This document shows, piece after piece, positions 10,402-21,460 of a stretch of DNA of 64,000 nt (its first letter is position 1; every line of letters starts with the position of its first letter). The notes under the pieces were generated by a model. It saw only the letters and a list, made by a program, of their open reading frames with translations. It searched no databases and was not told the origin of the DNA. The position numbers and the translations under genes are program-made. This stretch comes from Prorocentrum cordatum (lineage: Eukaryota; Sar; Dinophyceae; Prorocentrales; Prorocentraceae): contig CAUYUJ010018565.1 of NCBI GenBank assembly GCA_963575745.1, forward strand, positions 37,501 through 101,500, written 5' to 3'.

Positions 10402-12470
10402 CGTCGGTGGGGCTCCATATACGGCCACGAAACGCTTTACTGGGTGAGGGAGACGCATGCGGACTGCGCCACGGGGACCTTCGGTGGAGTTCCCTATGGG
10501 GCCACGGAGCGTGTGAGGGGTGTGCCGAAATTGCTGGCGGGGTTGCGCCACTGGGACCTTCGGCTGAGCTCCGTCACGAAACGTGTGAAGGGTGTGCCGA
10601 CATGAGTGGCGGGGACGTATGCGGACTGTGCCACGGGGGCCTTCGGCGGAGCTCCTATGGGGTCACGAAACGTGTGAGGGGTGTGCCGACATGAGTGGCG
10701 GGGACGCATGCGGACTGCGCCACGGGGACCGTCGGTGGAATTCCTTATGGTGCCACGAAACGCGTGAGGGGTGTGCCGAAATGAATGGCGGGGACGCATG
10801 CCGACTGTGCCACTGGACCTTCGGCGGGGCTCCTATGGGGTCACGAAACGTGTGAGGGGTGTGCCGACATGAATGGCGGGGCCGCGTGCGCACTGTTGCG
10901 CCACGGGGACCCGGCGGAGCTCCTATAGGGGCCACGAAACGTGTGAGGGGTGGGCCGAAATGAACGGCGACGACGCATGCGGACTGTGCCACTGGGACCC
11001 TCGGCGGAGCTCCTATGGGGCCACGAAACGTGTGGGGGGTGAGCCGACCTGAGTGGCGGGGACGCATGCGGACTGTGCCACTGGGACATTCGGCGGAGCC
11101 CCTATGGTGCCACGAAACGTGTGAGGGGTGTGCCGATCTGAGAGTGGCGGGGACGCATACGGACTGTGCCACTGGGACCTTCGGCCGAACTCCTGTGGGG
11201 CCACGAAACGTGTGAGGGGTGTGCCGACATGATTGGCGGGGACGCATACGGACTGTGCCACTGGGACCTTCGGCGGGCCTCCTATGGGGCCACGAAGCGC
11301 GTGAGGGGTGTGCCGACATGATTGGCGGGGACGCATGCGGACTGTGTCACTGGGACCTTCGGCAGAGCTCCTATGGGGCCACGAAACGTGTGAGGGGTGG
11401 GCCGACATGAACAGCGGGGACGCATGCGGGCACACCCACTGGGACCTTCGGTGGAGCTCCCTGTGGGGCCACGAAACGTGTGAGGGGTGTGCCGAGCATG
11501 CGGGCACACCCACTGGGACCTTCGGTGGAGCTCCCTCTGGGGCCACGAAACGTGTGAAGGGTGTGCCAAACTGGGTGTGCGGGACGCATGCGGGCACACC
11601 CACTGGGACCTTCGGTGGAGCTCCCTATGGGGCCACGAAACGTGTGAGGGGTGTGCCGAAATGTGTGTGCGGGACGCATGCGGGCACACCCACTGGGACC
11701 TTCGGTGGAGCCCCCTATGGGGCCACGAAACGTGTGAGTGTGCCCCGCGGGACGCATGCGGTGGAGCTCCCTATGGGGCCACGAAGCGTGCGAAGGGTGT
11801 GCCGAAATGGGTGTGCGGGACGCATGCGGGCACACCCACTGGGACCTTCGGTGGAGCTCCCTATGGGGCCACGAAACGTGTGAGGGGTGTGCCGAAATGT
11901 GTGTGCGGGACGCATGCGGGCACACCCACTGGGACCTTCGGTGGAGCTCCCTATGGGGCCACGAAACGTGTGAGGGGTGTGCCGAAATGGGTGTGCGGGA
12001 CGCATGCGGGCACACCCACTGGGACCTTCGGTGGAGCCCCCTATGGGGCCACGAAGCTTGTGAAGGGTGTGCTAAAATGGGCGTACGGGACGCATGCGGG
12101 CACACCCACTGGGACCTTCGGTGGAGCCCCCTATGGGGCCACGAAACGTGTGAGGGGTGTGCCAAAATAGGTGTGCGGGACGCATGCGGGCACACCCACT
12201 GGGACCTTCGGTGGAGCTCCCTATGGGGCCACGAAACGTGTGAGAGGTGTGCCGAAATGGGTGTGCGGGACGCATGCGGGCACACCCACTGTGACCTTCG
12301 GTGGAGCTCCCTATGGGGCCACGAAGCGCGTGAGGGGTGTGCCGAAATGGAGGAATGGAGGAGGAGGGGGAGGAGGAGGAGGAGAGGAGAGGAGGAGAGG
12401 AGAGGAGGACGCGGGGCACCGTCCCTTCAAAACGAGGACACAACACCACAGGATGGTTGGGAAATACATC
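10402..12470. repeat. Composite repeat A, block 4 (90 bp subfamily)
   Basis: The array core GGTGGAGCTCCCTATGGGGC is kept, but the second half of the unit is replaced by GTGTGAGGGGTGTGCCGAAA. From about 11585 to 12340 the units are exactly 90 bp and nearly identical, so this part was homogenised recently. A GGA tract (12350-12412) and the usual tail (CGCGGGGCACCGT, ACAACACCACA) end the block. The 90 bp period keeps frames of up to about 311 codons open on both strands at once. Confidence 0.85.
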
Positions 12471-13180
12471 TGCAGAGACGCCGAGAAGCATCCAAAAGAT
12501 CCCTGGCCTTCCTGCTCGCCCTCCCCCTCTTCCTCCTCCTCCTGATCCGCCTAATCCTCTTCCTCCTCCTCTATCCTCCCTTCTCCCTCCTCTATTCTCC
12601 CTTCTCGCTCCTCCTCCCCCTCCTCCTATTTCTCCTCTATTTCCTCTGTTGTATTTCCCCTCTCGGGGTATGACGGCTTCCCAGCTAGGGGGGTTGCGCG
12701 AGGCGTGGAAAATAAATCCAGAACCAAGTCCGAGTAAGCAGTAGCATGCAGCATCAAGCAGGACTGTGCCTGATTAAGCCTGTCTTCGACCACGGATTTA
12801 CGAGCGACGATGCTGAATGTAACATCCCAGAATAGCCAAGATGGGTAGAGATTCGGAGATCGGGTCTTTGAGGCATCCCTGGGTACTCTTGGGCCTCTTG
12901 GAGTGGCCTCATCACCAAAGCTGGGTTCCTCTCGAATTCATGCGCGGGGGATCGTTGTCGTCGCGCCCTCGTCGTCCCGCGCGCGCGGAGTGAGGAGGAG
13001 GAGGAGGAGGAGGAGGAGGAGGAGGAGGAGGAGGACCAGTGGAAACCGAAGACTCATCAACGATGTTGGAATCAACCCTACCTCCAAGCTCCCTCTTCAT
13101 AGGCCCCTGTACGGGTTCATTTCCAAAGAAGGAATTGCCTCTGTGGGAGAAAACAGTTTGATGACGCTGACGTGTGCCAA
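12471..13180. other. Pyrimidine-rich stretch with GAG microsatellite
   Basis: 12525-12655 is CTC/TCC-rich, 12780-12845 is a degraded copy of the GCCGATGCTGA dispersed repeat, and 12991-13034 is a (GAG)n tract. No gene is supported. Confidence 0.6.
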
Positions 13181-13865
13181 AACACCTTTGCGGGGACTCC
13201 AGCGCCACGAATCAACATTACTGTTGCGTCTTGACGATGCAACGTCCTGCCAGAACACCACTCCTGGGACTTCAACACCGCGAATCAACGTAACCGTTGC
13301 GCCCTCACAATCCTGCATCCTTCCACAACAACACTTCTGGCACGTTGGTCATGCGAAAATCCGTGGAACTCTTGCACATGTGTAAAACGCATGCACGCGG
13401 CACTACAAGGAGAACCACATATTGAAAACGAGCCGCCCTCAATCCGTGAAACTCTTGCACATGTGTAAACGAATGTGCGCGGCGCTAAAACGAGAACCAC
13501 ATTTTGAAAACGGCCAACCCTCGATCAATGAAACTCTTGCCATGTCTGTTGAACGAATGAGCGCGGCACTGAGGCGAGAACCACATTTTGAAAACGGCAA
13601 ACCCTCCATCCGTGAAGCTCTTGCACATGTTTGAAACGAGTGCGCGTGGCACTAAGAAAAAAAACATTCCTTGACAACGGCCCGCCCTCAATCCGTGAAA
13701 CTCTTGCCAATGTGTATAGCGAATGTACGCGGCGCTAAAGCGAGAACCACATGAAACGACCCGCCCTTGATCTGCGAAACCCGAGCACATTTTTAAAACG
13801 AATGTGCGCTCCGCTGGGGCGAGAGCCACATTTTGGAAGCGACCCGCCCTCCATCTGCAAAAAAA
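13181..13865. repeat. Tandem repeats of ~80-84 bp
   Basis: 13359-13865 holds six copies of an ~83 bp unit with CCGTGAAACTCTTGCACATG and GCGAGAACCACATTTTGAAA. Just before it, 13190-13345 holds two copies of a different ~80 bp unit (CGCGAATCAACGTAACCGTT in the second). Copies diverge by substitutions and small gaps, so the array is old. Confidence 0.8.
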
Positions 13866-14868
13866 CAATTGCGCCGTTCGAAGCTTCAGGATCATAAACG
13901 GTGAGGAAGTCTCAGGCGAGACGCCCAGCCCGCCCTTTGGACGGGCCTAGGGGTGCGACAGTGAGGAGTTATTCATAAGGGGAAGGAATGGAGGAGGAGG
14001 AGGTGGAGGAGAAGGAGGAATATGAGGAGGACAGAGGCCGAAGCGATACCTGTCCTGCGCTCGTGCATACCGAACGTGCGACTTCACAAACAATAGAACC
14101 AATATCGGCGGGCTGAGTGCATTTGCCGGCCATCAGCCACCTGTTAAATTATGACTGTGCGGTTTCGCACGTTGCAGTGCGCCCACTCTTATGTTAGGGA
14201 GTAATAAGGGCAACTAAGCCCCATTAAAGGGCCAATGCACCAAATGAGCGCAAACAAACCGCGATTCGAATCAGATGAAGCAAGCTTAGGCGGGAACAGG
14301 CCGGTTTTCGGGCAAGGAAAGACCAGTGCCGATGCTGAGTTGAATCTCCCAGGAGTTGCATCCTAACTTCTGCGAGCCCACACGACGCTAGGAACGGAGG
14401 ATGACGACAAGGACGATGCCGCACCCTAGGGGCCAGTGTGACCGCGGACCACTTGAAGAGGGCGGCTGTGGCGAGGCTGGCCCGCTGCACGCGCTTCAGG
14501 GTCAGCGGCTCGCAGTCTTCCAGCCTCGTGTAGGAGGGGGGATGGACAGTGGTAGAGGGGCGGGCCGAGGCGGAGGAGGGGGTGGGCAGCATGAGATGGG
14601 GAGCGGGGATGGGGGGGGGCATAGGCATATGTGCGCTTGCGCCATAACAAGCATCCGACCTCTCCCACCCAAATCACCAGTCAGGTGAACACTGCTGGTA
14701 GTGAACTGCTTGTTCGCAGGTTAACATATCTGAAGCGTCTTGAGCTGAGAGCGCCTTGAGAGGGCGCCATTCGCGTCACCATTGCGACATAGCGTCACCA
14801 CTGCACCTCGGGCGGGGGCTCGGGGTCGGGCTCGCGCTCGCGCTCGGGCTGGGGCTCCCGCCCAAGCC
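13866..14868. other. No gene recognised; one dispersed repeat
   Basis: GC-rich unique-looking sequence. About 14290-14370 is a copy of the dispersed repeat also at 1430-1500 (GCCGATGCTGAGTTGAATCT, CTCCCAGGAG). A small hairpin, GCCCGCCCTTTGGACGGGC, lies near 13928-13946. Nothing else is seen. Confidence 0.5.
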
Positions 14869-14978
14869 TGCGCACGCGCACGCGCGCACGCGCATGCGCA
14901 CGCGCACACGCACACGCGCACGCACACAAACGCGAACACGCACACGCACGCACACGCACGCACACCCACACGTGCGGG
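14869..14978. repeat. Alternating purine-pyrimidine (CG/CA) tract
   Basis: Nearly unbroken alternation of CG, CA and TG steps (GCGCACGCGCACGCGC-like). Such DNA is the classical substrate for left-handed Z-DNA. No coding meaning is inferred. Confidence 0.75.
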
Positions 14979-15291
14979 CCCGTGCTCCCGCCTAGGGTCG
15001 GTCTCGCTCGGGCATGCGCGCGCGCAGATGACCCTGCCCAAGCAGCTCGGATGGTAGAGGAGGCGGAGCTCACCGAGTGTTCACGCGTCGAGTCTCGGCC
15101 GTTCGAGGGCAGCAGCCCACCGAACGCTTCCTGCCACTTCTCGCCCACCGTGGGCGCCGGCGGCCGCTACAAAAAGGCCCGTCTCAGATCCTCGAGACAA
15201 CAACCGCGCGGCGGGGACCCTGCAGCGCGTGCGGGATACCACGGCCGACTCCCAGCCATGCGCGCCGCGGTAAGCGCGGCGCTCCCCCCTG

Positions 15292-15542
15292 CAGGCACCA
15301 GCTTGGCCGCCGCGCTGCCCAGCCGCCGCGAGCGCGAACGGCAGGGCTTGTCGCAGCCGTCGGCCAGCGTCTTCGGCGGCACCATTGCGGCGGCCGAGGC
15401 ACGGCACGGGCGCGTGCTGCAGCGAGCGCAGCCGACAAAGGTGCAGCAGAAGCGGCGTCGGCGGAGGCGCGGGCCGGAACTACCGAATCGCGCCCAGCCG
15501 CGCAAGCTCTCGGAGCAGAACCAGGCTGCTCCCGCTCCTTAA
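15292..15542 (+). CDS. Possible terminal exon, basic hypothetical protein
   Basis: The frame begins after a good acceptor (CCCCCCTGCAG|G at 15281-15292) and ends at TAA 15540-15542. By eye, well over eight in ten of its codons end in G or C, while the other frames here are less biased. The product would be about 83 residues with an Ala-rich start, a basic run KVQQKRRRRRR that looks like a nuclear-localisation signal, and an Ala-Pro end. I recognise no domain, and the upstream exon is not identified. It could be chance bias in GC-rich DNA. Confidence 0.33.
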
Positions 15543-16286
15543 CCTCCAACGTCTCGAGAAACTCAATGCGGAAGTTTTTCATTGTTTTTGGCCTTAGGGG
15601 GCTCAAGGGGCCTTCGCCTGGCCCCGGGACTGTCGACAAAAGGCTCAGGATGAAGAGCCGGCCTTGGGGAAAAGGTGAGACCTCTGGGGTCCCCACATTG
15701 AGAAACTCAAGACATCGGATCTCGGAGTAGCGCAACAGCAACCCTCGCCAGAACAGCGCGTCTACTCAACCACGGGTCGCACTGGCGGCGTGGCGGCGTC
15801 GCACGGTGCGGCCGCCGGCCACGCCCATCAAGCGCGGCCACCAACCGGCGGATAATGGAGGCTCCGCGCGTCCGACGCCACAGCATCAGTTACTAGCAGG
15901 GCCGCGCGCATCGCTGGGCTGGGCTCCCGGCGAAGGCCGACCTGTCGGACTCCGCCACGGCGGACAGGTCCGCACGGACGCAGTCGGTGCGGGAAGGATG
16001 GCCCTGCGGAGGGCTGCAATTGTGCCCTGCGGCCGCCAGGGAATGCCTGCAGAGGCCGGCGACGTGTGCGGCCCCGAGTCCGCAAGGCGGCAATACAAGT
16101 CGCCCGCGAGCGAGGCGAGAGTAGCCCCGAGGCCACGCAAACACTCCGCGCCCGTCAGAGTCCTTCCGCCCGCCTTCGCAGCCGTAACAATTCACAGATC
16201 GAGTGGTATGGGTGGCCAGATCCAGATCCACCTAGAACAATGAAATAACGATAACGAGGACGCAAAGGTAACACTCGAACACACAC
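15543..16286. other. No gene recognised
   Basis: GC-rich sequence. 15595-15670 contains a GGCCCCGGGACTGTCGAC segment of a kind also seen near 27045 and 30785. Several overlapping frames of similar quality exist on the minus strand between 15830 and 16240, and none stands out. Confidence 0.4.
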
Positions 16287-16291
16287 GCATT

Positions 16292-16461
16292 TCGGGGATG
16301 GGCAGACCTCCCTTTAGTAAAACGTGGTTTAGTGAAAACGACCTGAGACCCAAACCTGGCGGACGCAAGCCTGGAAAATAACGGCCGCGGCGCCCTCTCG
16401 AGAACCGAAAACGGACAACTCACTAATCGACGTGTCACTATGGGGTTCTGTCCGCCCCCGA
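16292..16461. mobile_element. MITE family TCGGGG, copy A (170 bp)
   Basis: Left end TCGGGGATGGGCAGACC and right end GGTTCTGTCCGCCCCCGA are imperfect inverted repeats. A perfect 5 bp target duplication GCATT lies at 16287-16291 and 16462-16466. The interior (TTTAGTAAAACGTGGTTTAG and on) is shared with copies B (26138) and C (36302), all in the same orientation. No coding capacity. Confidence 0.85.
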
Positions 16462-16466
16462 GCATT

Positions 16467-17555
16467 GATGGCACGTAGGGCTGTACTACGGGAACCACAG
16501 GACAACTCGTCAAACCACCCCAACCAACATCGATCACAACACGTCCGGCGGCACCGCCCCTGCGACGTTCCAGCAACAAACACGCTGTCTCAAAAAAGGC
16601 CGCACTGCCGCCTCTGCGCGAGCTGGCCCGAGAAGCGAGCGCTGGACGTCGCCCAACCGTTCCTCTTCGGGAGAGCTTTCCGGTGCGTGGGCTCCGGGTC
16701 GAAGTATTCCTGCCGCATAGGGCAAGCCGCCCCCTCCACCCCGCCCCACCCCGCCCCTGCCGCCGTCTCCACATGCTGCCATCGTAGTCCGCCGCTGTCG
16801 CAGCTCATACGTGTGCTCTGCTTTCTGATTTTTCTTTACATGAATTTCATGCTTGCCAACCAAAGCATGACGAATGTACGGAATGTATACGCTTGAATAG
16901 ACCTGTGAATGTGGACATACATGTGTATGAAGCGCGTGATGGATGTACATGTTGTGTTCGACTATGTTTGTGTAGTTCGGGGTGACTTTAGAATACATGC
17001 GCATGCGCACATTCACTGTCGTGTGTAGTGTTACCCAGGCGCATCGGGAATCAGGGGGGTGAAGCCGAAGTGAAACGGAGGCCCCCATGCGGGAACCTGG
17101 CTTCGGTTGTAGGGGCCGCACGGAGCGGCCTCGCCCAAGCAGCTCACGCCCGCTGTCAGAGCACCAAAGCTTTGAACGACGAGTTTTGCCTGCGCACGCT
17201 ACCAAGGCAGGGCCTTGGTACCCTTCAATGCCTCCTCGGGGCTTTCGGGGCGCAGCACTGCTCGAGCTGAACGCCCCGACACGAGGGCAAAGTGTCTTGG
17301 CGAGGCCACTCCGTGCGGCCTGCGCATCAATCCCCGCGGTGCTGGCATAGGAACGTACTGGCGCGCGCCAAGCCTGCCCCGACAGCTTTTTCTAAGAAGG
17401 CGGGGAAGGGGGAATCCTCGACACCCGATTTGGCCTCTGTCAGAACCCATCACGTTGAACGCCGAGGACGTGCACCCCCCATCAAGATGCGTGAGACCCA
17501 AACGGCGGCATCGCGGGGGCGCCGAGGCGACGACAGGGGAGAGGGAGGAGCTTCA
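16467..17555. other. No gene recognised
   Basis: 16800-17010 is AT-richer with ATGTAC/GTGTATG words; the remainder is GC-rich and unique-looking. Competing frames on both strands give no clear coding signal. Confidence 0.4.
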
Positions 17556-17559
17556 CCCC

Positions 17560-18062
17560 CCAACATGGCGCCCCAAACGAACAGAAAGCCCACCCGAGAA
17601 TCCCCCAGAGGACTTGAAGAAACCACCACGGGGGGCCAGGCAAGACCCTCGCCGCAGACGAGGCGGCCCAAGACGACGTTGCTCTCGCGTCTAAGAGGCC
17701 CCCAAATGGCCCCCCAAGAGTATTCCAGAAGCATCGAGGTTTGCACGGGAAGATTGAAGTCGCCAGCTCCCCTCGTAGATGATGGATGCCGCAGCTGTCC
17801 GCGAGGACCTCCAGAACTTCTGCCCAAGAGGCCTCGAGGCCCGAGACGCCCTTTGGAGGGCCCCGAGACGAAGCAACGGGGCTGCAAGATGACCCAAGCG
17901 GCCACCAAGGCAGCTCAAGAGGCTCCCAAGAGGAGCCCAGGAGGGGCCCAAGAGGGGGACCTCGAAGACGCCCTGGGAGCTCCCCCCAAAGTAACCCCAA
18001 TGCAATCAAAGTTCCACCAAGAAACCGCCAAGAGGCCCATTGGGTAGCCCAAGTGGCCCCCT
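17560..18062. repeat. CCAAGATGG/AAGAGGCCC tract 2
   Basis: Dense run of the degenerate 10-11 bp word described at 9415-9612 (examples: GCCCAAGAGGGGGACC, CAAGAGGCTCCCAAGAGG). Frames here mirror the repeat and are not taken as genes. Confidence 0.7.
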
Positions 18063-18164
18063 AGGGTGAAGCTGTGGATAGTTGATTTCTGTGCAACCTT
18101 CAGGATCTATGTTCTTTTCGAGCCCATGTCTATAATTAACTATCCTCATCAAGGAGGGGAGCTC

Positions 18165-18345
18165 CGCATGCCATCAGTTGTCCTGGCAACGCTACGTGTC
18201 ATGATTTGGCTAATCAACGCCTTGTGCCATCATTTGTCCTGGCAACGCCGCGTGTCACCCTTCGCCCAGACAACACTGCATGCCATAGTTTGCGCCGGGA
18301 CAAGCGCGTGTAATCCTTTGTCTCGGCAATGACGCGTTACATGGC
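18165..18345. repeat. ~34 bp tandem repeat
   Basis: About five degenerate copies of a unit like TGCCATCATTTGTCCTGGCA followed by ACGCCGCGTG. The region 18346-18826 after it shows nothing recognisable. Confidence 0.65.
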
Positions 18346-18826
18346 CCAAAAAGCAAACGATGGTCCGCCCACCCATCCGGCAGTTGCGGATGCAGCTCAT
18401 ACGATACAGCATTGATGAACTAAGGCGCTGGTCTGATCTAGATCACAGTGCTTTGCACGAATTACCTCCCAGGACATTCTACAGCTGCCGCCTCGCTGAG
18501 AGCGACTTTGGTTGGGGTCCTCTCGGGCGGTGCCCTCTTCGGGCTCTCATGGACCTCACTTCAACCAACACTGGTCTGCCCCCAGTTGCCCCGTCTTCGT
18601 GACTGTCTCTTTCGATGATCGTATGCTGACGCAGGCTTGAAGGATCCATAGAGCTCTCTGGCTTCTCCTGGCTAATCCTGCACCTCTCCTCAAGAGCCCC
18701 TCGGAACCCCTTCAAGCCGCCGCACGGCTTCAGCCTGCTTGCATGCTACTGGCGCACATCCAAGCCTGCTTGCGAGGAGCCGACATGAACAAGAAGCTGC
18801 ATGCAACAATACCTTGCAAAGAGCAA

Positions 18827-19045
18827 CGAATGCGCACCCCCGTCGCCACCATCCTTGTCAAATTCGACAAATACGTGTTCTCGAGGCCACCCTCCATTGT
18901 ACGTTCCGGCAGATGCACGCTCCCAAAGCCACCAGCCCTCGTCAGTGCCGACGGATGCGCGCTCCCGAGGCCGCCAGTCGTCTTAAATGTGCTCCACACG
19001 CTCGCTCCGAAGCGATCAGACTTCGAAATACGACAGATGCACACG
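18827..19045. repeat. 42 bp tandem repeat
   Basis: Five degenerate 42 bp units such as CAGATGCACGCTCCCAAAGC followed by CACCAGCCCTCGTCAGTGCC. Since 42 is a multiple of three, frames stay open, but copies vary at all codon positions and no gene is claimed. Confidence 0.7.
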
Positions 19046-19379
19046 CGACAGTGATGCGAATGGGAGCGCACAGGGAGGGGAATCCCGATTCAATATGAAT
19101 AGGAGCTGGTCCCTGACCCTGTGAGACCTTCATACAGTGAGCTCTCCATGCCGTCTGGGGATATCGCATGTGAACCAACAAGCAACCAGCCGATCAGACT
19201 CCAAACCCGCCATCTGGACAACAAGCCAACCATCCGAGTTGACCCCCCTGTCGAGTGACCAGCCGGTCAACCATCTAACCCAACGAACGCCGTGCAGGCA
19301 ATCAGAAAGGGTAGGCCACCGGCAGAGAAGGCGAAAAAGCCCTTCAGGTAGGACGAGGGAGGAGGAATTGGAGGAAGAC

Positions 19380-19451
19380 CTCTTCGCCGCCTCCAGAAGG
19401 TCCGCCCTCAGCCTGCGGTTGTCGGCCTCCAGCTCCCCCACACTTGGAGAC
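19380..19451 (-). CDS. Possible coiled-coil exon fragment
   Basis: A 72 nt minus-strand island bounded by an AG acceptor (before 19451) and AAGAG|GT donor (after 19380). It encodes a charged helical segment with the core GELEADNRRLRADLLEAAKR, a good heptad pattern with nearly all codons ending in G or C. Neighbouring exons were not identified. The segment is short, so the call rests on composition and splice signals only. Confidence 0.28.
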
Positions 19452-20867
19452 CTCCCAGATGGGGTCCGAGCAGATGGGGCCCGAGGGTTGCACCGCATCG
19501 CCGCTGCATCGCCGATGCATCGACGACATCGGCGTGGAGAGCACCGTGCTCCACATCGAGCCGCCTCGTCGATGCATCGGGGATGCGGCACGATCCTCCG
19601 ACCCCATCTCACTCACTCACTCGTGGCGGTCGATTGTCGTCGTGCAGCCACCTGTCCTGCCCCTCCACCTCGGCTGCGGGCCCGAGGTGGAGGGAGGTTC
19701 ATTAGGGAAAAGGTAAGGAACGAAGCAATGTAGGGAGCATCAGATCACTAACAATGAGGTGGGGCCGTGGGAGGCGCCTGATGTAAAACAGCACAGACGG
19801 AGGGCCGACCCCATCTACTCCAACCCCTGCCCCTAAGGGCTTAGGTCGGCGACACCCACGGCACGGCGCCAGGGGTGGCGACCGCTGTCGCGGGCTGTCG
19901 CTCGCCCTCGAGGCGCGCGGCGCGCGCGGGCGTCGGGCGCAAGCTGGGCCTTGGGGGAGCGCGACTGCCCGCCTCCCGAGCTGCAGCCGCTGGGCCACTG
20001 GCAGTGGTTCGAGCCACGGGGGAGGAGGAGGAAGACACCATCGACCGATCGCAGGCACCAGCGGATGCGGTGCCAACTTTCCCTCTTGCTGCGTCGAAGG
20101 CCAGCCCTCCTCTGCCCCCGGGTGCTCCTGCCCAGGCCTTCCGCCGATGGAGCCCTAGGCTGTCGGCGTCCAGGTGGTTCGCGATGGTGGGCGCGCCCGT
20201 GCGGTGCGCAGCCCACGGGTGGATCTCGGGCCGGCGTGCCGCTCGGCGACGTGCCGTTTGTCGCGTGGCTGCGCTCCCACTCGTGCCGAGGTGCGCCAGA
20301 GGCCTGCAGCAGCGCGTCCGCCAGCGCAAGGCCGTTTCGTACCTCCAGCACTTTGAGAGGTCCCCCCGACGACCGTTCTGAGAGCTGGGCTGCCCTCCCT
20401 ACACTGTCTCGAGCTGTCACGGGCGAGGGGGCCAAACTTCAGGGAGGATCTGCCATCGTGGACGATTTGATCGCGATCACAACTACCGGACTTAGTGCGG
20501 GGTGGCATGATGCAGCAACGCTGATTACCCTTGTTATTCATGAGGAGCTCGTCAAGACTGGTTTCACTTCTAACTATTTTATCCATATGGGCGGAGGTGG
20601 CCAAGGGCATTTGGTGTGCCAAGAGCCCTACATTCAAGCACTGCTTGGGGAATTTCGTGCAGCTTCCTCTGTGCATCTCCGCTCCCAGGGTGACTCCTAT
20701 AACGGTGGCGACGACGACGGCACCGAAGACGCCGCACCTGCACCAGTCCTGTCCAGGCCGATCCTGAGCCCAGGATCGGTGTATAGACCCTCCTGCCCAA
20801 GACAGGAGGCCGCATGCACCAATTCTGAGCCCTGGACCTGCCTGGCCAGGATCGGTGCAGATGTATA
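19452..20867 (-). other. Coding-like remnants, frame broken
   Basis: On the minus strand 20260-20420 (core EVRNGLALADALLQASGA) and, one frame over, 19990-20250 (core GAPTIANHLDADSLGL) have GC-ending codon bias and may be one gene fragment with a frameshift near 20230. No family is recognised. 20745-20870 carries two copies of a CCAGGATCGGTG...GTATA word also found in the hairpin at 34656-34729. Confidence 0.25.
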
Positions 20868-21021
20868 CAGTCGGACTTGATTGGAGAGGACACGCGAGAG
20901 GACACAAGACCCTTCCGAAAGCCACATCGCCATAGGAGTGTAAGAAGGCACGTTTCGCGAGGCACAGGACACAAGGGTACCCTTGAGCTGGCAGGGTCGA
21001 CCTACTAATCAGGGCCGACTG
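20868..21021. mobile_element. TA-flanked MITE, copy 1 (154 bp)
   Basis: Ends CAGTCGGACTTGATT and AATCAGGGCCGACTG are inverted repeats with 13 of 15 positions matching, and TA dinucleotides flank both sides (20866-20867 and 21022-21023). This is the pattern of Tc1/mariner-type MITEs. A second copy lies at 62173-62318; both share GGACACGCGAGAGG and CACAGGACACAAGGG. It cuts the 3' side of the exon at 21022-21160. Confidence 0.65.
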
Positions 21022-21160
21022 TAGTTGGCGTCCTGCGACCTGGGCCGAAGCACGGCCGAGCCGCTCCGCGGCCACGTACGCCGCCAGCACGGGCGCGGCC
21101 TGGAGCGCCGCGGCGTCGTAGCGCAGCATGCGGCCGAGGAACCCAGCGTCGCACAGCATC
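21022..21160 (-). pseudogene. Exon fragment truncated by a MITE
   Basis: The minus-strand frame after an acceptor (CACCTGCGCGCAG|G, exon from 21160) encodes an Ala-rich helical segment with the core GFLGRMLRYDAAALQAAP. Practically every codon ends in G or C. The frame runs directly into the left end of the MITE at 21021, so the exon is interrupted. The host family is not recognised and no other exon of this gene was found nearby. Confidence 0.42.
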
Positions 21161-21224
21161 CTGCGCGCAGGTGGGCGACGAAGCGAATCGAATCGAAGGA
21201 TCATCTCGATGTGCGCGGGGGCAG

Positions 21225-21460
21225 GAAACTCCAAGATCGCCCCAAGACGGCCCCAGAGGCTCCCAAGAGGGCACTCCGATGGCCCAAGGCGGCCTGAAAG
21301 CCTCCAAGACGGCCCAAGACAGCTCCCAAGAAAGAGGACTGACCGACATTTCGCGCCACTCCGCCCCAAGGGGCCCCATGAAGCCCCAAGGAGCGCACAA
21401 GAAACCCACATGAGGCACCCAAAAGGCCCACAAGAGAGCCCCAAGAGCACACTCAAGAGG
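21225..21460. repeat. CCAAGACGGCCC/AAGAGGCACC tract 3
   Basis: Another run of the degenerate decamer word family, ending near AAGAGCACACTCAAGAGGCT. Confidence 0.7.

Noticed and set aside
10402-12350. CRISPR-like array
   Set aside because: Units are contiguous 90-100 bp tandem repeats without short repeats and unique spacers, and there are no cas genes; the setting is eukaryotic.
15886-16240. Minus-strand exon
   Set aside because: Two or three frames show similar GC-ending bias, so no single frame could be chosen.
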